Shown one piece after another: positions 44,082-53,950 of a DNA stretch of 64,000 bases. The first letter of the stretch is position 1, and each line of letters starts with the position of its first letter. This stretch comes from Methylotuvimicrobium buryatense 5G (lineage in GTDB: Bacteria > Pseudomonadota > Gammaproteobacteria > Methylococcales > Methylomonadaceae), in the NCBI RefSeq assembly GCF_000341735.1, contig NZ_KB455575.1, forward strand, positions 3,668,191 to 3,732,190, given 5' to 3'. Below the pieces are notes generated by a model. The model had not been told where the DNA came from and made no database searches. It saw only the letters and a list, made by a program, of their open reading frames with translations. Position numbers and translations under genes: made by a program.

Positions 44082-44879
44082 ATGAAACTACATTACCGTT
44101 CCATTTGGATATCCGACACGCATCTAGGCACCCGGGGTTGTAAAGCCGAATATTTGCGCGACTTTCTCGATCATACCGAATCCGATTATCTGTATTTGGT
44201 CGGCGACATCATCGATTTTTGGAAATTCAAAACCGGCGCTTATTGGCCGATGCTGCACAGCGATATCGTACAGCGTATCATCAATAAAGCGCAAAACGGC
44301 ACACGGGTCATCTATATTCCGGGCAACCACGACGAAGTATTTCGCAAGCATGCAGGCATGCATTTCAACGGCATCGATATTCAACTGAATGCTGTCCATA
44401 CCACCGAAGACGGCCGTAAATTTTTGGTTTTACACGGCGATGAATTCGACAGCATCGTTTGTCATAACAAAAGCCTAGCCTATATCGGCGGCGAAGCCTA
44501 TGAAGTCTTGTTACTGGTCAACCGCTGGTTCAATGCCGTCCGTACTCGATTGGGCTACAAATATTGGTCTTTATCCGCGTTTTTAAAACACAAAGTTAAA
44601 AACGTGGTCAGCTTTATGACTAATTATCAGCACATTCTGAGCCTCGAGGCGCAAAAACGCAAAGTGGACGGCATTATTTGCGGCCATATTCATCATGCCG
44701 ATATTGCTACGATGGAGTTCGGTAAAACTTATTGCAATTGCGGCGATTGGGTCGAAAGCTGCACCGCGCTAACCGAGGACGAGTACGGAACGCTCAGTAT
44801 CGTACGCTGGCTCGAAGATAGCCATGTATTGCTCGATGATGCCGTCAGCGAAGACACCGGGCTTGCGCAAGCGGCATAA
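44082..44879 (+). CDS. LpxH-like metallophosphoesterase (UDP-2,3-diacylglucosamine diphosphatase family)
   Basis: A 265-residue calcineurin-like phosphoesterase. The metal-binding motifs are all present: ISDTHLGTRG near residue 10, GDIIDFWK near 42, PGNHDEVFRKH near 80, LHGDEFDSI and CGHIHHAD. The family includes LpxH2-type UDP-2,3-diacylglucosamine hydrolases of lipid A synthesis, but many members act on other substrates. I chose the ATG at 44082 rather than an upstream TTG. It is followed closely by a small membrane protein, then a PAP2 phosphatase and a glycosyltransferase, which suggests a glycolipid or envelope-lipid pathway. Confidence 0.85.
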   Translation: MKLHYRSIWISDTHLGTRGCKAEYLRDFLDHTESDYLYLVGDIIDFWKFKTGAYWPMLHSDIVQRIINKAQNGTRVIYIPGNHDEVFRKHAGMHFNGIDIQLNAVHTTEDGRKFLVLHGDEFDSIVCHNKSLAYIGGEAYEVLLLVNRWFNAVRTRLGYKYWSLSAFLKHKVKNVVSFMTNYQHILSLEAQKRKVDGIICGHIHHADIATMEFGKTYCNCGDWVESCTALTEDEYGTLSIVRWLEDSHVLLDDAVSEDTGLAQAA

Positions 44880-44882
44880 TCG

Positions 44883-45113
44883 GTGCTCAAAAAAACCATT
44901 CTCATGTCGGTCGGCGGCACTGTCTTTGTCGCCGGACTTATCCTCTTTCCGTTGCCGGTTCCGCTTGGTCTGCCGACCATGGTCGTGGGCTTGTCGATCA
45001 TGCTTAAAGCATCGAACAAAATCAAGCGCACCGTCATCAGACTCTTCAAGAAAAACCGCCATAGCTCACACGTCTGGCGCAAGGGTCGCGCTCTACGCCG
45101 CAAGGTTCGTTGA
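44883..45113 (+). CDS. small membrane protein with basic tail
   Basis: A 76-residue protein starting with GTG three bases after the previous stop (an in-frame ATG follows at 44904). Hydrophobic core SVGGTVFVAGLILFPLPVPLGLPTMVVGLSIML, then a strongly basic end (KRTVIRLFKKNRHSSHVWRKGRALRRKVR). The first part recalls PGPGW-type putative transmembrane proteins. Tight spacing implies co-expression with the phosphoesterase gene. Confidence 0.7.
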   Translation: MLKKTILMSVGGTVFVAGLILFPLPVPLGLPTMVVGLSIMLKASNKIKRTVIRLFKKNRHSSHVWRKGRALRRKVR

Positions 45114-45289
45114 TGCCATCTCAGTTCGGCGCACCGTCATCAAATCTTAAACAAATCTTCATCTAATTGTCACAGAGTAGCCTTAAGCTTTGCCCTGAAT
45201 TAAGGAGCTGAACATAAATGGAAAATCGATGATTTTCACCGCCCTACGTTGTCGCGGTCGACGCGCGGGCACCTAACGAGGGCAAGACT

Positions 45290-45817
45290 ATGAAACTGAT
45301 TTATTCGATTCACAAATGCGATGTGTTCATGTTTACCTGGCTGAATAACGTAAGCATCCACACGCATCTGGTTCGTCTATGCCGTTATATTTCGAAAACC
45401 GGCGACGGCATACTTTATGTGTTAGCGGCCGCGTGGCTGTATTGGGAAAGCGGTGCCGAATCGCCGCTGTTTAAAGCCATGGCCCTGGCGTTTCTTATCG
45501 AACGTCCGATTTATTTCATTCTTAAAAATAGTTTTAAACGAAATCGTCCGCAAGCGGCATTGGAAAATTTTCGTAGCGTCATTATCCCTTCGGATCAGTT
45601 CAGTTTTCCCTCCGGACACACTTCCGCAGCCTTCATGATGGCGACCTTGGTTGGTTTTTTCATGCCGGTCTTATTGATTCCGCTTTATCTATGGGCGGCA
45701 TCGGTCGGTTTCTCACGCGTGGTACTGGGAGTGCATTTCCCAACCGATACCTTGATGGGCGCCGCAATAGGCGTCGGCACGGCAATTTTCAGCTTGGATT
45801 ACTTATTATCACTATGA
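45290..45817 (+). CDS. PAP2-family membrane phosphatase
   Basis: A 175-residue type 2 phosphatidic acid phosphatase. All three signature motifs are visible: KNSFKRNRP, PSGHTSA and SRVVLGVHFPTD, with several membrane helices. Substrates in this family are lipid phosphates or undecaprenyl diphosphate. GAGGG lies seven bases before the ATG. The stop overlaps the glycosyltransferase start (ATGA), so the two are coupled. Confidence 0.92.
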   Translation: MKLIYSIHKCDVFMFTWLNNVSIHTHLVRLCRYISKTGDGILYVLAAAWLYWESGAESPLFKAMALAFLIERPIYFILKNSFKRNRPQAALENFRSVIIPSDQFSFPSGHTSAAFMMATLVGFFMPVLLIPLYLWAASVGFSRVVLGVHFPTDTLMGAAIGVGTAIFSLDYLLSL

Positions 45818-46866
45818 AGATATTTTATGGAGTACAAGGCACCGGTAACGGACACATTACTCGGGCCAGAGTCATGGCGAAAGAACTTTACGCCCAAGGT
45901 TTTGAGGTTACGTTTCAATTCAGCGGCCGTTCCGCCGACAAATATTTCGACATGGAAGTGTTCAACGGTTATCAGCTTAAAGAAGGACTAACCTTCAACA
46001 CCGAAAAAGGGCAAGTCAATTACCTCAAAACCGCGCTACAGGCGCGGCCGATTCGTTTCATTCGGGATGTCAATACTCTGGATTTAAAGGGTTACGATTT
46101 GGTCATCAGCGACTTCGAGCCTGTGACGGCCTGGGCCGCTAAAAAGCAAAAAGTTCCGGTACTCGGTATCGGCCATCAGTATGCATTCAACCATAAAATT
46201 CCTAAGACCGGCTCGGATCCGATCGCCGACCAAGTGATGAAATATTTCGCTCCGGCCGACCAAGGCATCGGCTTGCATTGGCATCATTTCGGTCAACCGA
46301 TCCTGCCGCCGATCATCGAAACACCGGAATTTCCGAAATCGATCGTCAACAATAAAATCATCGTCTATTTGCCGTTCGAAGATCAAAGCGAAGTCATAAA
46401 GTATTTGTGCCCGTTCGAAAATTTCGAATTTCATATTTACGCGCCGCAACCGGTCGAATCAAGATATCCTCATATTCTGTGCAAGCCGCTATCGCGTGAC
46501 GGATTTCAAAAAGACTTATACGACAGCGCCGGCATCATAAGCAATGCCGGTTTCGAGCTGGCCAGCGAATCGCTGCAACTCGGCAAAAAAATTCTCGCCA
46601 AACCACTGCACGCGCAAATGGAACAAATTTCCAACGCCGCAGCGCTCGAACAACTCGGCTATGGCCATACGATGTTCAACATGGATGTCGCCGTCATTGA
46701 AAATTGGCTGCATAATCCGCATGCAGTACACATCACCTACCCGAATGTCGCCAAAATTATTGTGCAATGGATCAAAGACGGCATGCCGCAAATGGACATG
46801 AAATTTACCGAAGCGGTATGGGATAGCGTTGACGTATTGCAGATCAAGCGGCTTGCGGATATTTGA
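45814..46866 (+). CDS. glycosyltransferase of the MJ1255/VC2487 type
   Basis: A 350-residue protein. The N-terminus IFYGVQGTGNGHITRARVMAKEL is the GT-B fold start with the GNGH motif of the MJ1255-type family. The C-terminal donor-binding part has SAGIISNAGFELASESLQLGKKILAKP. I place the start at the ATG overlapping the PAP2 stop; the longer open frame upstream lies in the PAP2 gene. With the PAP2 phosphatase and LpxH-like protein it suggests glycosylation of a lipid; donor and acceptor are unknown. Confidence 0.85.
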   Translation: MKIFYGVQGTGNGHITRARVMAKELYAQGFEVTFQFSGRSADKYFDMEVFNGYQLKEGLTFNTEKGQVNYLKTALQARPIRFIRDVNTLDLKGYDLVISDFEPVTAWAAKKQKVPVLGIGHQYAFNHKIPKTGSDPIADQVMKYFAPADQGIGLHWHHFGQPILPPIIETPEFPKSIVNNKIIVYLPFEDQSEVIKYLCPFENFEFHIYAPQPVESRYPHILCKPLSRDGFQKDLYDSAGIISNAGFELASESLQLGKKILAKPLHAQMEQISNAAALEQLGYGHTMFNMDVAVIENWLHNPHAVHITYPNVAKIIVQWIKDGMPQMDMKFTEAVWDSVDVLQIKRLADI

Positions 46867-46928
46867 TGACCCGCGCCTTTCTGTCGCTCAATTCGCATCG
46901 GCCAATTTGAAAAAAGCAAAAAGAAGCA

Positions 46929-46975
46929 AAAAAGGGGTCGGGTTAAATTAATAATTCAACCCGACCCCTTTTTGT
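46929..46975. terminator. palindromic hairpin of the GGGGTC(A/G)GGTT type, terminator-like
   Basis: AAAAAGGGGTCGGGTT pairs perfectly with AACCCGACCCCTTTTT around AAATTAATAATTC. With T runs on both strands it can act as a bidirectional terminator for the glycosyltransferase operon. Half copies occur near 11560-11600, 51617-51645 and 53632-53668, so it is also a mobile repeat family. Confidence 0.75.
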
Positions 46976-47243
46976 TATCGTCGATGCCATTGACGCTCGG
47001 CAGCCGATGGCGTTGATCGAAGCTTTGGCGTTTTGACTTCGACGCCTTCAACTGGCTATTCGAACTTCTCGACCTCGATAATCGCGCTGGGGATCGCTCC
47101 CACAACGGAGTAAGGAGGCATTAATCGTTTTGGTGCGCGATATGTACACGCCTCATTGAAAAACACATGCTAGGTGGCTGTGTTTCCGGCTCCCGAAATG
47201 GTATTAAGGGTCTTTACAGTGACCAAGTTTGATGGGGCTTTAT

Positions 47244-48950
47244 TCAACGTTGAAAATCGCGCCCCGCAATCATCGCTTCGACATAGCCGGTTCTGATTAC
47301 AAAGTCGCCGAAACGTTCGCCGGCTTGGCGGTCGTCGGCATAATGCTGCAGTAAAGGTGCTAATTCAGCCAGAATCTGCTCCTCATTGATATTTTCCCGA
47401 TACAGCTTATTCAGTCGTTGACCTTCGAACCCGGCGCCTAAATACAGATTATATTTGCCCGGCGCCTTGCCGACTAGGCCGATTTCACCGAGAAAAGGAC
47501 GGGCACAGCCGTTTGGGCAGCCGGTCATGCGCAGTAAAATGGGGTCGTTCTCCAGGCCAAACTGTTGCAGTAGCGGCTCCAGTTTGTCGAGGAAAGCCGG
47601 CAGATAACGTTCGCTTTCGGCCATTGCCAGGCTGCAGGTCGGAAAGGCGACACAGGCCATCGCATTCAAGCGTAACGCGCTTTGCTGTCCCGGTTCTATA
47701 AAACCGTATTGGCGCAGCAGCGATTCGATTACCGGCTTATTGTGATCGCTGACCTTGCCGATGATCAGGTTTTGGTTTGGTGAAATCCGAAAGTCGCCGT
47801 CATGGACCTTGGCGATTTCGCGCAGCCCGGTCATGACGGGCATATCGTCGTCGGCGATACGGCCGTTCTGGATGAACACGGTGTAATCCCAGGTGTCGTT
47901 AATGCCCTTGATCCAACCGTAGCGGTCGCCCGAATATTCGAACCTGTATTCTCTCGGCGCTTCCAATTGCCAGCCCAGGCGACGATTCAATTCGAATTTG
48001 AACCAGTCGATGCCGCGGTCGTCTATGGTGTATTTCAGACGCGCATGCTTGCGGTTGGTTCTATTGCCGAAATCGCGCTGGATCTTGACGATTTCTTCGG
48101 CGACTTGCAGTGTCTTATGCTTGGGGCAGTAGCCGATCACGTCGGCCAAACGCGGATAGGTGTTCGGCTCTCCGTGGGTCAGGCTCATGCCGCCGCCGAC
48201 CGTGACATTGAAACCGACCAGGCGGTCGTTCTCGGCAATTGCAATGAAGCCTAGATCGTTGGCGAAGATATCGACATCGTTGGCGGGCGGTACCGCGATT
48301 GCGGTCTTGAATTTACGCGGCAAATAATGTTTTCCGTAGATCGGTTCCTCGTCTTGTCGGCTGGAATCGATCAGCTTTTCGTCCAACCAGATTTCATGGT
48401 AGGCGGTCGTTCTCGGAGTCAGATGATCGTTGATGCGGCGGGCATATTCGTAGGCTTCCCCGTGCAGCCGGGATTGTTCCGGCACCGGGCTGCACATGAC
48501 ATTGCGGTTGACGTCGCCGCAGGCGGCGATGGTGTCGAGCAGCGAGGCGTTGATTTCGGCGATACTGCGTTTCAGGTCGCGTTTAAGGATGCCGTGGAAC
48601 TGCAGCGCCTGGCGCGTGGTCAAGCGTATGCTGTCGTTGCACCAGGTGGTGGCGATACGGTCCATCTCCAGCCACTGCGCCGGCGTGCAAATGCCTCCGG
48701 CGACTCGGACCCGAACCATGAATTGATAATGCGGCTCCAGCTTTTGCTTGCGCCGCTCGTCGCGCAGGTCGCGGTCGTCCTGCTGATAAATGCCGTGAAA
48801 CTTGGATAGTTGGGTATCGCTATCGGTCAGCGCGCCGGTCAACGGGTTATTCAGGCTTTCCACCAGGCTGCCGCGCAGATAATTGCTGGCATCCTTGATG
48901 CGTTCCACTTCGACCCGTTTGTTCAATTCTTCCTCAGACACGTTGGTCAT
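47244..48950 (-). CDS. cysI: CysI: sulfite reductase hemoprotein beta subunit
   Basis: A 568-residue siroheme protein. It holds the two cysteine motifs for the coupled siroheme and 4Fe-4S centre (CVAFPTC and [15 protein letters not shown]) and the N-terminal ferredoxin-like half ([20 protein letters not shown]). With CysJ it reduces sulfite to sulfide by six electrons in sulfate assimilation. I start at the ATG at 48950 because GAGGA lies seven bases upstream; the GTG at 48977 lies inside cysJ. Only 13 bp separate it from cysJ, so both form one operon. Intergenic DNA downstream to 46976 holds only REP-like fragments. Confidence 0.95.
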   Translation of the reverse strand: MTNVSEEELNKRVEVERIKDASNYLRGSLVESLNNPLTGALTDSDTQLSKFHGIYQQDDRDLRDERRKQKLEPHYQFMVRVRVAGGICTPAQWLEMDRIATTWCNDSIRLTTRQALQFHGILKRDLKRSIAEINASLLDTIAACGDVNRNVMCSPVPEQSRLHGEAYEYARRINDHLTPRTTAYHEIWLDEKLIDSSRQDEEPIYGKHYLPRKFKTAIAVPPANDVDIFANDLGFIAIAENDRLVGFNVTVGGGMSLTHGEPNTYPRLADVIGYCPKHKTLQVAEEIVKIQRDFGNRTNRKHARLKYTIDDRGIDWFKFELNRRLGWQLEAPREYRFEYSGDRYGWIKGINDTWDYTVFIQNGRIADDDMPVMTGLREIAKVHDGDFRISPNQNLIIGKVSDHNKPVIESLLRQYGFIEPGQQSALRLNAMACVAFPTCSLAMAESERYLPAFLDKLEPLLQQFGLENDPILLRMTGCPNGCARPFLGEIGLVGKAPGKYNLYLGAGFEGQRLNKLYRENINEEQILAELAPLLQHYADDRQAGERFGDFVIRTGYVEAMIAGRDFQR

Positions 48951-48963
48951 GTTTGTATCCTCG

Positions 48964-50760
48964 TTAATAAATATCACGCTGATAGCGTTTTTCTTTCTGT
49001 AAGGTTTTCACATAGTGTTCCGCCGCATCGCGGTTCATGCCGCCTTCACGTTCGACCAGACCCAGCAGGGTTTCGTGCACGTCGCGAGCCATGTGTTTTT
49101 CGTCGCCGCAGACATAAAGATAAGCACCTTCCTGCAGCCAGGCATATAAGTCGCGGCTGTATTCCTGCATGCGCTGTTGCACATAGACTTTCTCGGCCTG
49201 GTCGCGGGAAAAGGCGACGTTCATCCGCGTTAGCAAGCCGCTTTTTAGATAACGCAGCCATTCGCTTTGATAGAGAAAGTCGGTCATGAAATGCTGATCG
49301 CCGAAAAACAGCCAGTTCTTGCCGTTGGCGCCGACGGCCTCGCGTTCCTCGACGAAGGCGCGGAACGGCGCGATACCGGTGCCCGGGCCGATCATGACGA
49401 TCGGCGCACTGGGGTCGCTCGGCAGTTTGAAATTTTTGTTGTGATCGACATAGACCGGTATCGTAGTTTCCGAACCGATACGGTCGGCCAGGAAGGTCGA
49501 GCAGACGCCATGACGGCGGCGGCCGTGACTTTGATAGCGGACCGTTGCAACGGTCAAATGCACTTCATCGGGATGTTGTTTCAGGCTTGAGGCGATTGAA
49601 TAGAGACGCGGCGGCAATTTGCGCAGACTATCGATGAAATCTTGCGGATTCAAATCGTCGCAGGGAAAATCGGTGATCAAATCGATGATTTCGCGGCCAT
49701 ATAAATAGTCGGCCAGGTCTTGCTTATGCGCCTCGTCAAACAGACCTTCCAACTTGGGGTTGCCGTTTAGAGCGGCATATTTCTGCAGTATCGGCCGGGT
49801 CAAGGTCGTGATTTCATAGTCGCAAAGTAGGGCTTCATACAATGAACGATCTTTTCCGTCGCTGCTGACCGCGTCATCCCCGTTAAAATGCAGGATTTCG
49901 AGCAGTTCTTCGACTAGCTCCGGAGCATTGCTAGGATAGATACCTAAGGCATCGCCGGGTTCATAGCTTAAACCGGAACCCTCCAGCGACAATTCATAGT
50001 GATGGGTTTCCTTGTTCGAGCCGCGCCCGTTCAACACGATGTCATCCAACAGCACGGCCGGAAATGGATTTTTGCGTGAATACGGAGATATTGCGGCGGT
50101 ATTAGCCGTGGCCGGCGTCAGGCCCGTTTCCTCAGAGACACTCAGCGTGCGCTGGCTTAATACGTTCAGCACCGAAGTCATCCAGTCTTCCGCCGCCGTC
50201 TCGTAATCGACATCGCAATCGGCCCGCTCGAACAGCCGGGTGGCGCCAAGTTCTTCCAGGCGTTGATCGAAATCGGCGCCGGTTTTGCAGAAAAATTCAT
50301 AACTGGTATCGCCCAACGCCAGCACGGCGAATTGGGTGTGTTTTAATGACGGCGCCCGTTTGCTGAACAAAAAGTCATAGAGATCTCGAGCATTATCGGG
50401 TGGATCGCCTTCGCCATAGGTGCTTACGATTACCAGCAAATACTTTTCAGTCTTCAGTTGCGGCGCCTTATAATCGCCCATGTCCTTGATCACGGTTCGC
50501 AGCCCGCGTTCGGCGGCTAAGTCATGGACTTGTTCGGCCAGCTCTTCGCAGTTGCCGGTTTGCGAACCGACCAGAATGGTGATTTCGTCGGCTGTTGCCT
50601 CATGGGCGGTGGTGCTTACCGCCGATGACAATTGCGCGGTCAGATAACCGGCTACCCAGGCTTTTTGTTCCGACGTTAACAGGGATGAAAACTGCCGGAA
50701 CAACCGATAACGTTCCTCGTCTAACGGCGTTTGAGTTTGTTCGGGGAAGGTATTACGCAT
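48964..50760 (-). CDS. cysJ: CysJ: NADPH-sulfite reductase flavoprotein alpha subunit
   Basis: A 598-residue diflavin reductase: flavodoxin domain ([16 protein letters not shown] at about 62), FAD domain with RLYSIASS at about 390 and the NADPH domain ([14 protein letters not shown], then WLFFGDQHF and the C-terminal [13 protein letters not shown] and QRDIY). It passes electrons from NADPH through FAD and FMN to CysI. First gene of the cysJI pair. The upstream region shows no clear CysB site by eye. Confidence 0.95.
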   Translation of the reverse strand: MRNTFPEQTQTPLDEERYRLFRQFSSLLTSEQKAWVAGYLTAQLSSAVSTTAHEATADEITILVGSQTGNCEELAEQVHDLAAERGLRTVIKDMGDYKAPQLKTEKYLLVIVSTYGEGDPPDNARDLYDFLFSKRAPSLKHTQFAVLALGDTSYEFFCKTGADFDQRLEELGATRLFERADCDVDYETAAEDWMTSVLNVLSQRTLSVSEETGLTPATANTAAISPYSRKNPFPAVLLDDIVLNGRGSNKETHHYELSLEGSGLSYEPGDALGIYPSNAPELVEELLEILHFNGDDAVSSDGKDRSLYEALLCDYEITTLTRPILQKYAALNGNPKLEGLFDEAHKQDLADYLYGREIIDLITDFPCDDLNPQDFIDSLRKLPPRLYSIASSLKQHPDEVHLTVATVRYQSHGRRRHGVCSTFLADRIGSETTIPVYVDHNKNFKLPSDPSAPIVMIGPGTGIAPFRAFVEEREAVGANGKNWLFFGDQHFMTDFLYQSEWLRYLKSGLLTRMNVAFSRDQAEKVYVQQRMQEYSRDLYAWLQEGAYLYVCGDEKHMARDVHETLLGLVEREGGMNRDAAEHYVKTLQKEKRYQRDIY

Positions 50761-51231
50761 AAATATTTTCCTTATACAGTAGGGCTGAATAGTTTTTAAC
50801 TATTGAAAAGTCCCATGTCTACCGACAAAAATCTATCAACCTAAAAAGAGCAGTTGAGAGCCAGAAACTGCCGTTCGCCCTGAGCCCTTCGGCTGCGCTC
50901 AGGAGAGCCCTGTCGAAGGGTGAGGGCTGGTTTGAGGCTTCACCAAGCCGGTGAAAGTGTTGTAGACCCTTCATGCTTCGACTTGGCTCAGCACGAACGG
51001 TCTACAACACATGCCAACTGCTCTGTTCAGGGTCAACGTTTGGCCCTGATTAAACAGATTCAGTTTTAAGTCGGACGCTAATAACCAAGTATTTTACTCA
51101 GCAATTATCATTAAAGCTAGTTTCCGTCCGTTGAGAACATTAATCCAGCTTCCGCTCGGTATAATTAGCTTTGATTTATTGGCCGTCGTGGTATAGATGA
51201 AGCAAGGTTTGGCGATTTTTCGGGACAAATA
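50761..51231. other. 470-bp gap with an extragenic hairpin repeat
   Basis: 50868-51003 is a long repeat beginning CTGCCGTTCGCCCTGAGCC and GGCTGCGCTCAGGA, with an inverted partner at its right end (CTTCGACTTGGCTCAGCACG). Part of it is also present at 26786-26850. The remaining sequence holds only the promoter of cysJ and the leader of the DCC gene. Confidence 0.65.
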
Positions 51232-51624
51232 ATGACGACACCACAATTCTCAACGAAAGTTAGATGTTTCCATGATGGCGACTGCCCTCTATGCAAAGCC
51301 GAAGTTAAGGCGATGAAAAGACTCGATCGAGACGGCGCGATTGAATGGGTTGATATAGTCCGCGACCAGGCAGCTCTCGATAGCGCCGGAATCAGTTATA
51401 AACAGGCGATGGACCGTATCCATGTCATCGACGAAAACAGGCAGTTGCAAACCGGGGCGCGAGCATTCTTGGTTCTGTGGAAGCGTTTGCCCTATTATCG
51501 CCGGTTGGCTGTCTTGGTCGAAACACTTCCTGGACTCTTACCTCTGATGGAATGCGCTTACCGCCTATTCGCCTATTATCGTCTGCCGTTGACCGGAAAA
51601 CGGCGCATCGACGAAAAAAATTAA
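51232..51624 (+). CDS. DCC-family thiol-disulfide oxidoreductase-like protein (DUF393)
   Basis: A 130-residue protein of the DCC family, named after its N-terminal motif, here RCFHDGDCPLCKAEV with a CPLC pair. The rest fits: IEWVDIVRDQAALDSAGIS, then MDRIHVIDENRQLQTGARAFLVLW and the membrane-proximal YRLFAYYRL. The fold is thioredoxin-like; the physiological partner is not known. Single gene with its stop touching a half copy of the AACCTGACCCC repeat. Confidence 0.9.
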   Translation: MTTPQFSTKVRCFHDGDCPLCKAEVKAMKRLDRDGAIEWVDIVRDQAALDSAGISYKQAMDRIHVIDENRQLQTGARAFLVLWKRLPYYRRLAVLVETLPGLLPLMECAYRLFAYYRLPLTGKRRIDEKN

Positions 51625-51832
51625 TTCAACCTGACCCCTTTTTCTCTACCTTTTTCTCCTTAAGCACCGAATCCCTCCCTAGATCAAACCATTGAGGCTT
51701 GTATTAACATTGGTGGGGACGCCATGGTACGCGTAGCGTACATACCTACAGTCTTTTCGGCATTCGCATAGTATTAATTTCAACTATTAACGCGAACATA
51801 GCACCAACTTTGAGATTATAAGGAATAATCCA

Positions 51833-52195
51833 ATGAAAGCATTTCTGTCACATTGATCTATCGACAAAGAAATTGTTAGGGAAGTAGCGAACCAACAGGG
51901 GCGACTCAACTGCATCTTCGATGAAAGAAGCTTCGATAGTGGCATGGAGTTTCAAAATTCGATCGAAGAAAAGCTTGCACTATCAAAAGCTTTTATATTT
52001 TTCGCAACTAGAGACTCGTTAGATTCTCATTGGTGTAACTTTGAACTTAACCAAGTCTTTTATTCAAAACTAAAGGGAGCGCTTAAGCGTTCAATTGTAT
52101 TTATTTTAAATGACGAAGTTGAAGTTGGTGAGCTGCCTAGTTGGCTGATATCAGCTTATGTTTCGGGCAAAGTCACTTATGAGCTTAAGCGTTAG
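51833..52195 (+). pseudogene. TIR-domain gene with one in-frame TGA
   Basis: From the ATG (AAGGA upstream) the frame reads MKAFLSH, then TGA at 51854-51856, then SIDKEIVREVANQQGRLNCIFDERSFDSG and onward without another stop to 52195. FLSHSSxDK is the usual start of TIR domains, and the TGA replaces what would be a Ser (TCA to TGA, one change). The rest keeps FFATRDSLDSHWCNFELNQ, where the Glu after the Trp-Cys is the conserved NAD-cleaving residue of TIR enzymes. Only about 120 codons are present, so any effector or sensor domain is missing. A shortened product could start at the ATG at 51944. Bacterial TIR proteins take part in anti-phage NAD depletion; here the gene is probably dead or needs readthrough. 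Confidence 0.78.
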
Positions 52196-52271
52196 TAAAC
52201 AGTTAACAAGTCAATAAACTACGCGCCTGCGGCGCCGGACGTGCTAAAAAGCACGCCGGTTATTTCGGGTG

Positions 52272-52571
52272 TTATGGCTTATCGACCTTCTCGCGTGAAA
52301 GAGCCAAATCATAAACTTCATTTCGATTTCTTTTTCCGACGGCAAGGACAGTGACAGTGACGGTAGTATCTGATACTGAATAGACTAGCCGATATCCAAG
52401 TTGACGCAGTTTGATTTTGTAAAGGTTTGTTCCTCCGCTAACTGCTGCAGAAGGAACCTGTGGACTGGAAAGCCGCTCTTTGAGTTTTTTAGCGAAAAGT
52501 TCCCGTACATTGGGACCGAGCTTTTTCCATTCTTTCAGGGCACTTTTCTTAAATGCTAACTCATAGATCAT
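52272..52571 (-). CDS. RelE-type toxin
   Basis: A 99-residue RelE protein: YELAFKKSALKEWKKLG, then VREIF-like KELFAKKLKERL, NLYKIKLRQLGYRLVYSV and VLAVGKRNRNEVYDLA. It cleaves mRNA on the ribosome in characterised relatives. I place the start at the ATG at 52571 inside the end of the antitoxin gene (11-bp overlap), which restores the family N-terminus; a longer frame upstream has none. Confidence 0.92.
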   Translation of the reverse strand: MIYELAFKKSALKEWKKLGPNVRELFAKKLKERLSSPQVPSAAVSGGTNLYKIKLRQLGYRLVYSVSDTTVTVTVLAVGKRNRNEVYDLALSREKVDKP

Positions 52572-52809
52572 CCAGGTTAACCTTAATGCTTTCTTCGTCC
52601 ATGCGGCCCCTGGCAATTTCCAGTAGCTCTTTATCTTCTATAAGGTCCATCATAGCTTCATAGGCTTTGGTGGGGATACAATAAAACACAGGCTCATTCC
52701 TGTTAAGCACGGCAATGGGCATGCCTTCTCCGCTGGCTACGACCTTCATGGGGTTGGCTTTTAGTTCGGAGATGCTGGCAGCCACGTCAGTAAGGATTTG
52801 ATGCGTCAT
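52561..52809 (-). CDS. Phd/YefM-type antitoxin of the RelE toxin
   Basis: An 82-residue protein with VAASISELKANPMKVV, VLNRNEPVFYCIPTKAYEAMMDLIED and a C-terminal acidic toxin-binding tail (MDEESIKVNLDDL). It precedes and overlaps the RelE-type gene. Promoter region to the right up to 53022, between two divergent toxin-antitoxin operons. Confidence 0.92.
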   Translation of the reverse strand: MTHQILTDVAASISELKANPMKVVASGEGMPIAVLNRNEPVFYCIPTKAYEAMMDLIEDKELLEIARGRMDEESIKVNLDDL

Positions 52810-53022
52810 GGAGATACCTTGGGTTAATTATCATGAGGCCAAATATTAGCCCTGGTAATAGGTCTTGTAAAGCCATAACAATCAATTGCACGCGGCCAGC
52901 AAAGCTGGCGCGTGAATACGATCGTTAAAGATGGATTTATTCTGTTCCTCTTGATAATGAGCTATTGAATTGCCGTTCCTTTTGTCTATACTTGTACAAC
53001 TTAATGATCAAGTGAGGCAAGT

Positions 53023-53283
53023 ATGAAAGTCGTTACCTACACCCATGCACGCAATGCTCTCAAGTCTATATTGGATGAGGTAGTACAAGATGCTGACGTT
53101 ACCATTATCAGTCGTCGTGATGCAGAGGGTGATGCAGTGGTGATGTCGCTGGATAGCTACAACAGCATCATGGAGACATTGCACCTGACTAGTAATCCAG
53201 CGAACGCGGCGGCATTAGCCAGAGCCATCGCACAAGACAAAGCGGGACAGGCGCAAGAACATCAATTACACCCTAGTGATTAA
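53023..53283 (+). CDS. YefM-type antitoxin, second pair
   Basis: An 86-residue Yef[25 protein letters not shown], then [37 protein letters not shown]. It lies two bases upstream of the YoeB-type gene. Its sequence differs from the pair at 11.2 kb, so cross-neutralisation is not expected. Confidence 0.93.
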   Translation: MKVVTYTHARNALKSILDEVVQDADVTIISRRDAEGDAVVMSLDSYNSIMETLHLTSNPANAAALARAIAQDKAGQAQEHQLHPSD

Positions 53284-53285
53284 TC

Positions 53286-53555
53286 ATGCGTGTCATTCTA
53301 TTTGTTCCCGATGCATGGGAGGATTATCTGTACTGGCAACATCAGGATAACAAAACGCTCAAGCGGTTAAACCTCTTGATTACAGCCTCCGCGCGCGATC
53401 CGTTTACCGGAATCGGAAAGCCCGAACCGCTACGTGGCGATTTATCCGGTTACTGGTCACGACGCATAGATGATACAAACCGCCTGGTATATCGGGCAAC
53501 CGATACAGAGTTAGTCATTATCGCTTGCCGTTTTCATTACGAGAGCCGTCATTAA
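53286..53555 (+). CDS. YoeB-type toxin, second pair
   Basis: An 89-residue Txe/Yoe[25 protein letters not shown], then [33 protein letters not shown] and CRFHYESRH with the terminal His-Tyr. This is the classical YoeB sequence, closer to the E. coli form than the protein at 10963. Confidence 0.95.
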   Translation: MRVILFVPDAWEDYLYWQHQDNKTLKRLNLLITASARDPFTGIGKPEPLRGDLSGYWSRRIDDTNRLVYRATDTELVIIACRFHYESRH

Positions 53556-53631
53556 CTTTCCTGATTAGCAAGATGCTTCAGCTTGCCGAAGTCAACTGTC
53601 CGAGTAGTGGCCAGTCGTAGCCACTTCTAAA

Positions 53632-53668
53632 AAAGGGGTCAGGTTAAATTGATAATTCAAATCGTCCC
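53632..53668. repeat. half copy of the GGGGTCAGGTT hairpin repeat
   Basis: Reads AAAAAAGGGGTCAGGTTAAA, then a decayed right arm. Same family as the intact palindrome at 46929-46975. Confidence 0.7.
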
Positions 53669-53676
53669 TTTTCTAC

Positions 53677-53841
53677 CAGCAATTCCCAATTTGAGGATAA
53701 AAAAGGGTGCGGGGTGTGCTTGGCGAGGATGTCGGCGGCAGGGAGCCGCCGTCAAGCCCCCATGGATGGGTCTACGGCGTTCCTCGACAGGCATACCCCG
53801 CACCCTAAACACGGCGAAACTTCTTAGACTGGGAATTGCTG
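53677..53841. repeat. dispersed repeat family B, copy 4 (short form)
   Basis: Terminal repeats CAGCAATTCCC and GGGAATTGCTG, 165 bp in total. The whole central hairpin region of the long form is deleted between GGCGGCAGG and GAGCCGCCGTC. Confidence 0.85.
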
Positions 53842-53950
53842 CTTTTCTACAGGTTATCCGTTTCTCCAGATAATATTGCGATGGTTTCTCTATGACTGAA
53901 TGACTGAATAAACGCTAAATTGGCTTCTATCGCTCAAAGTGTTCTCACCC

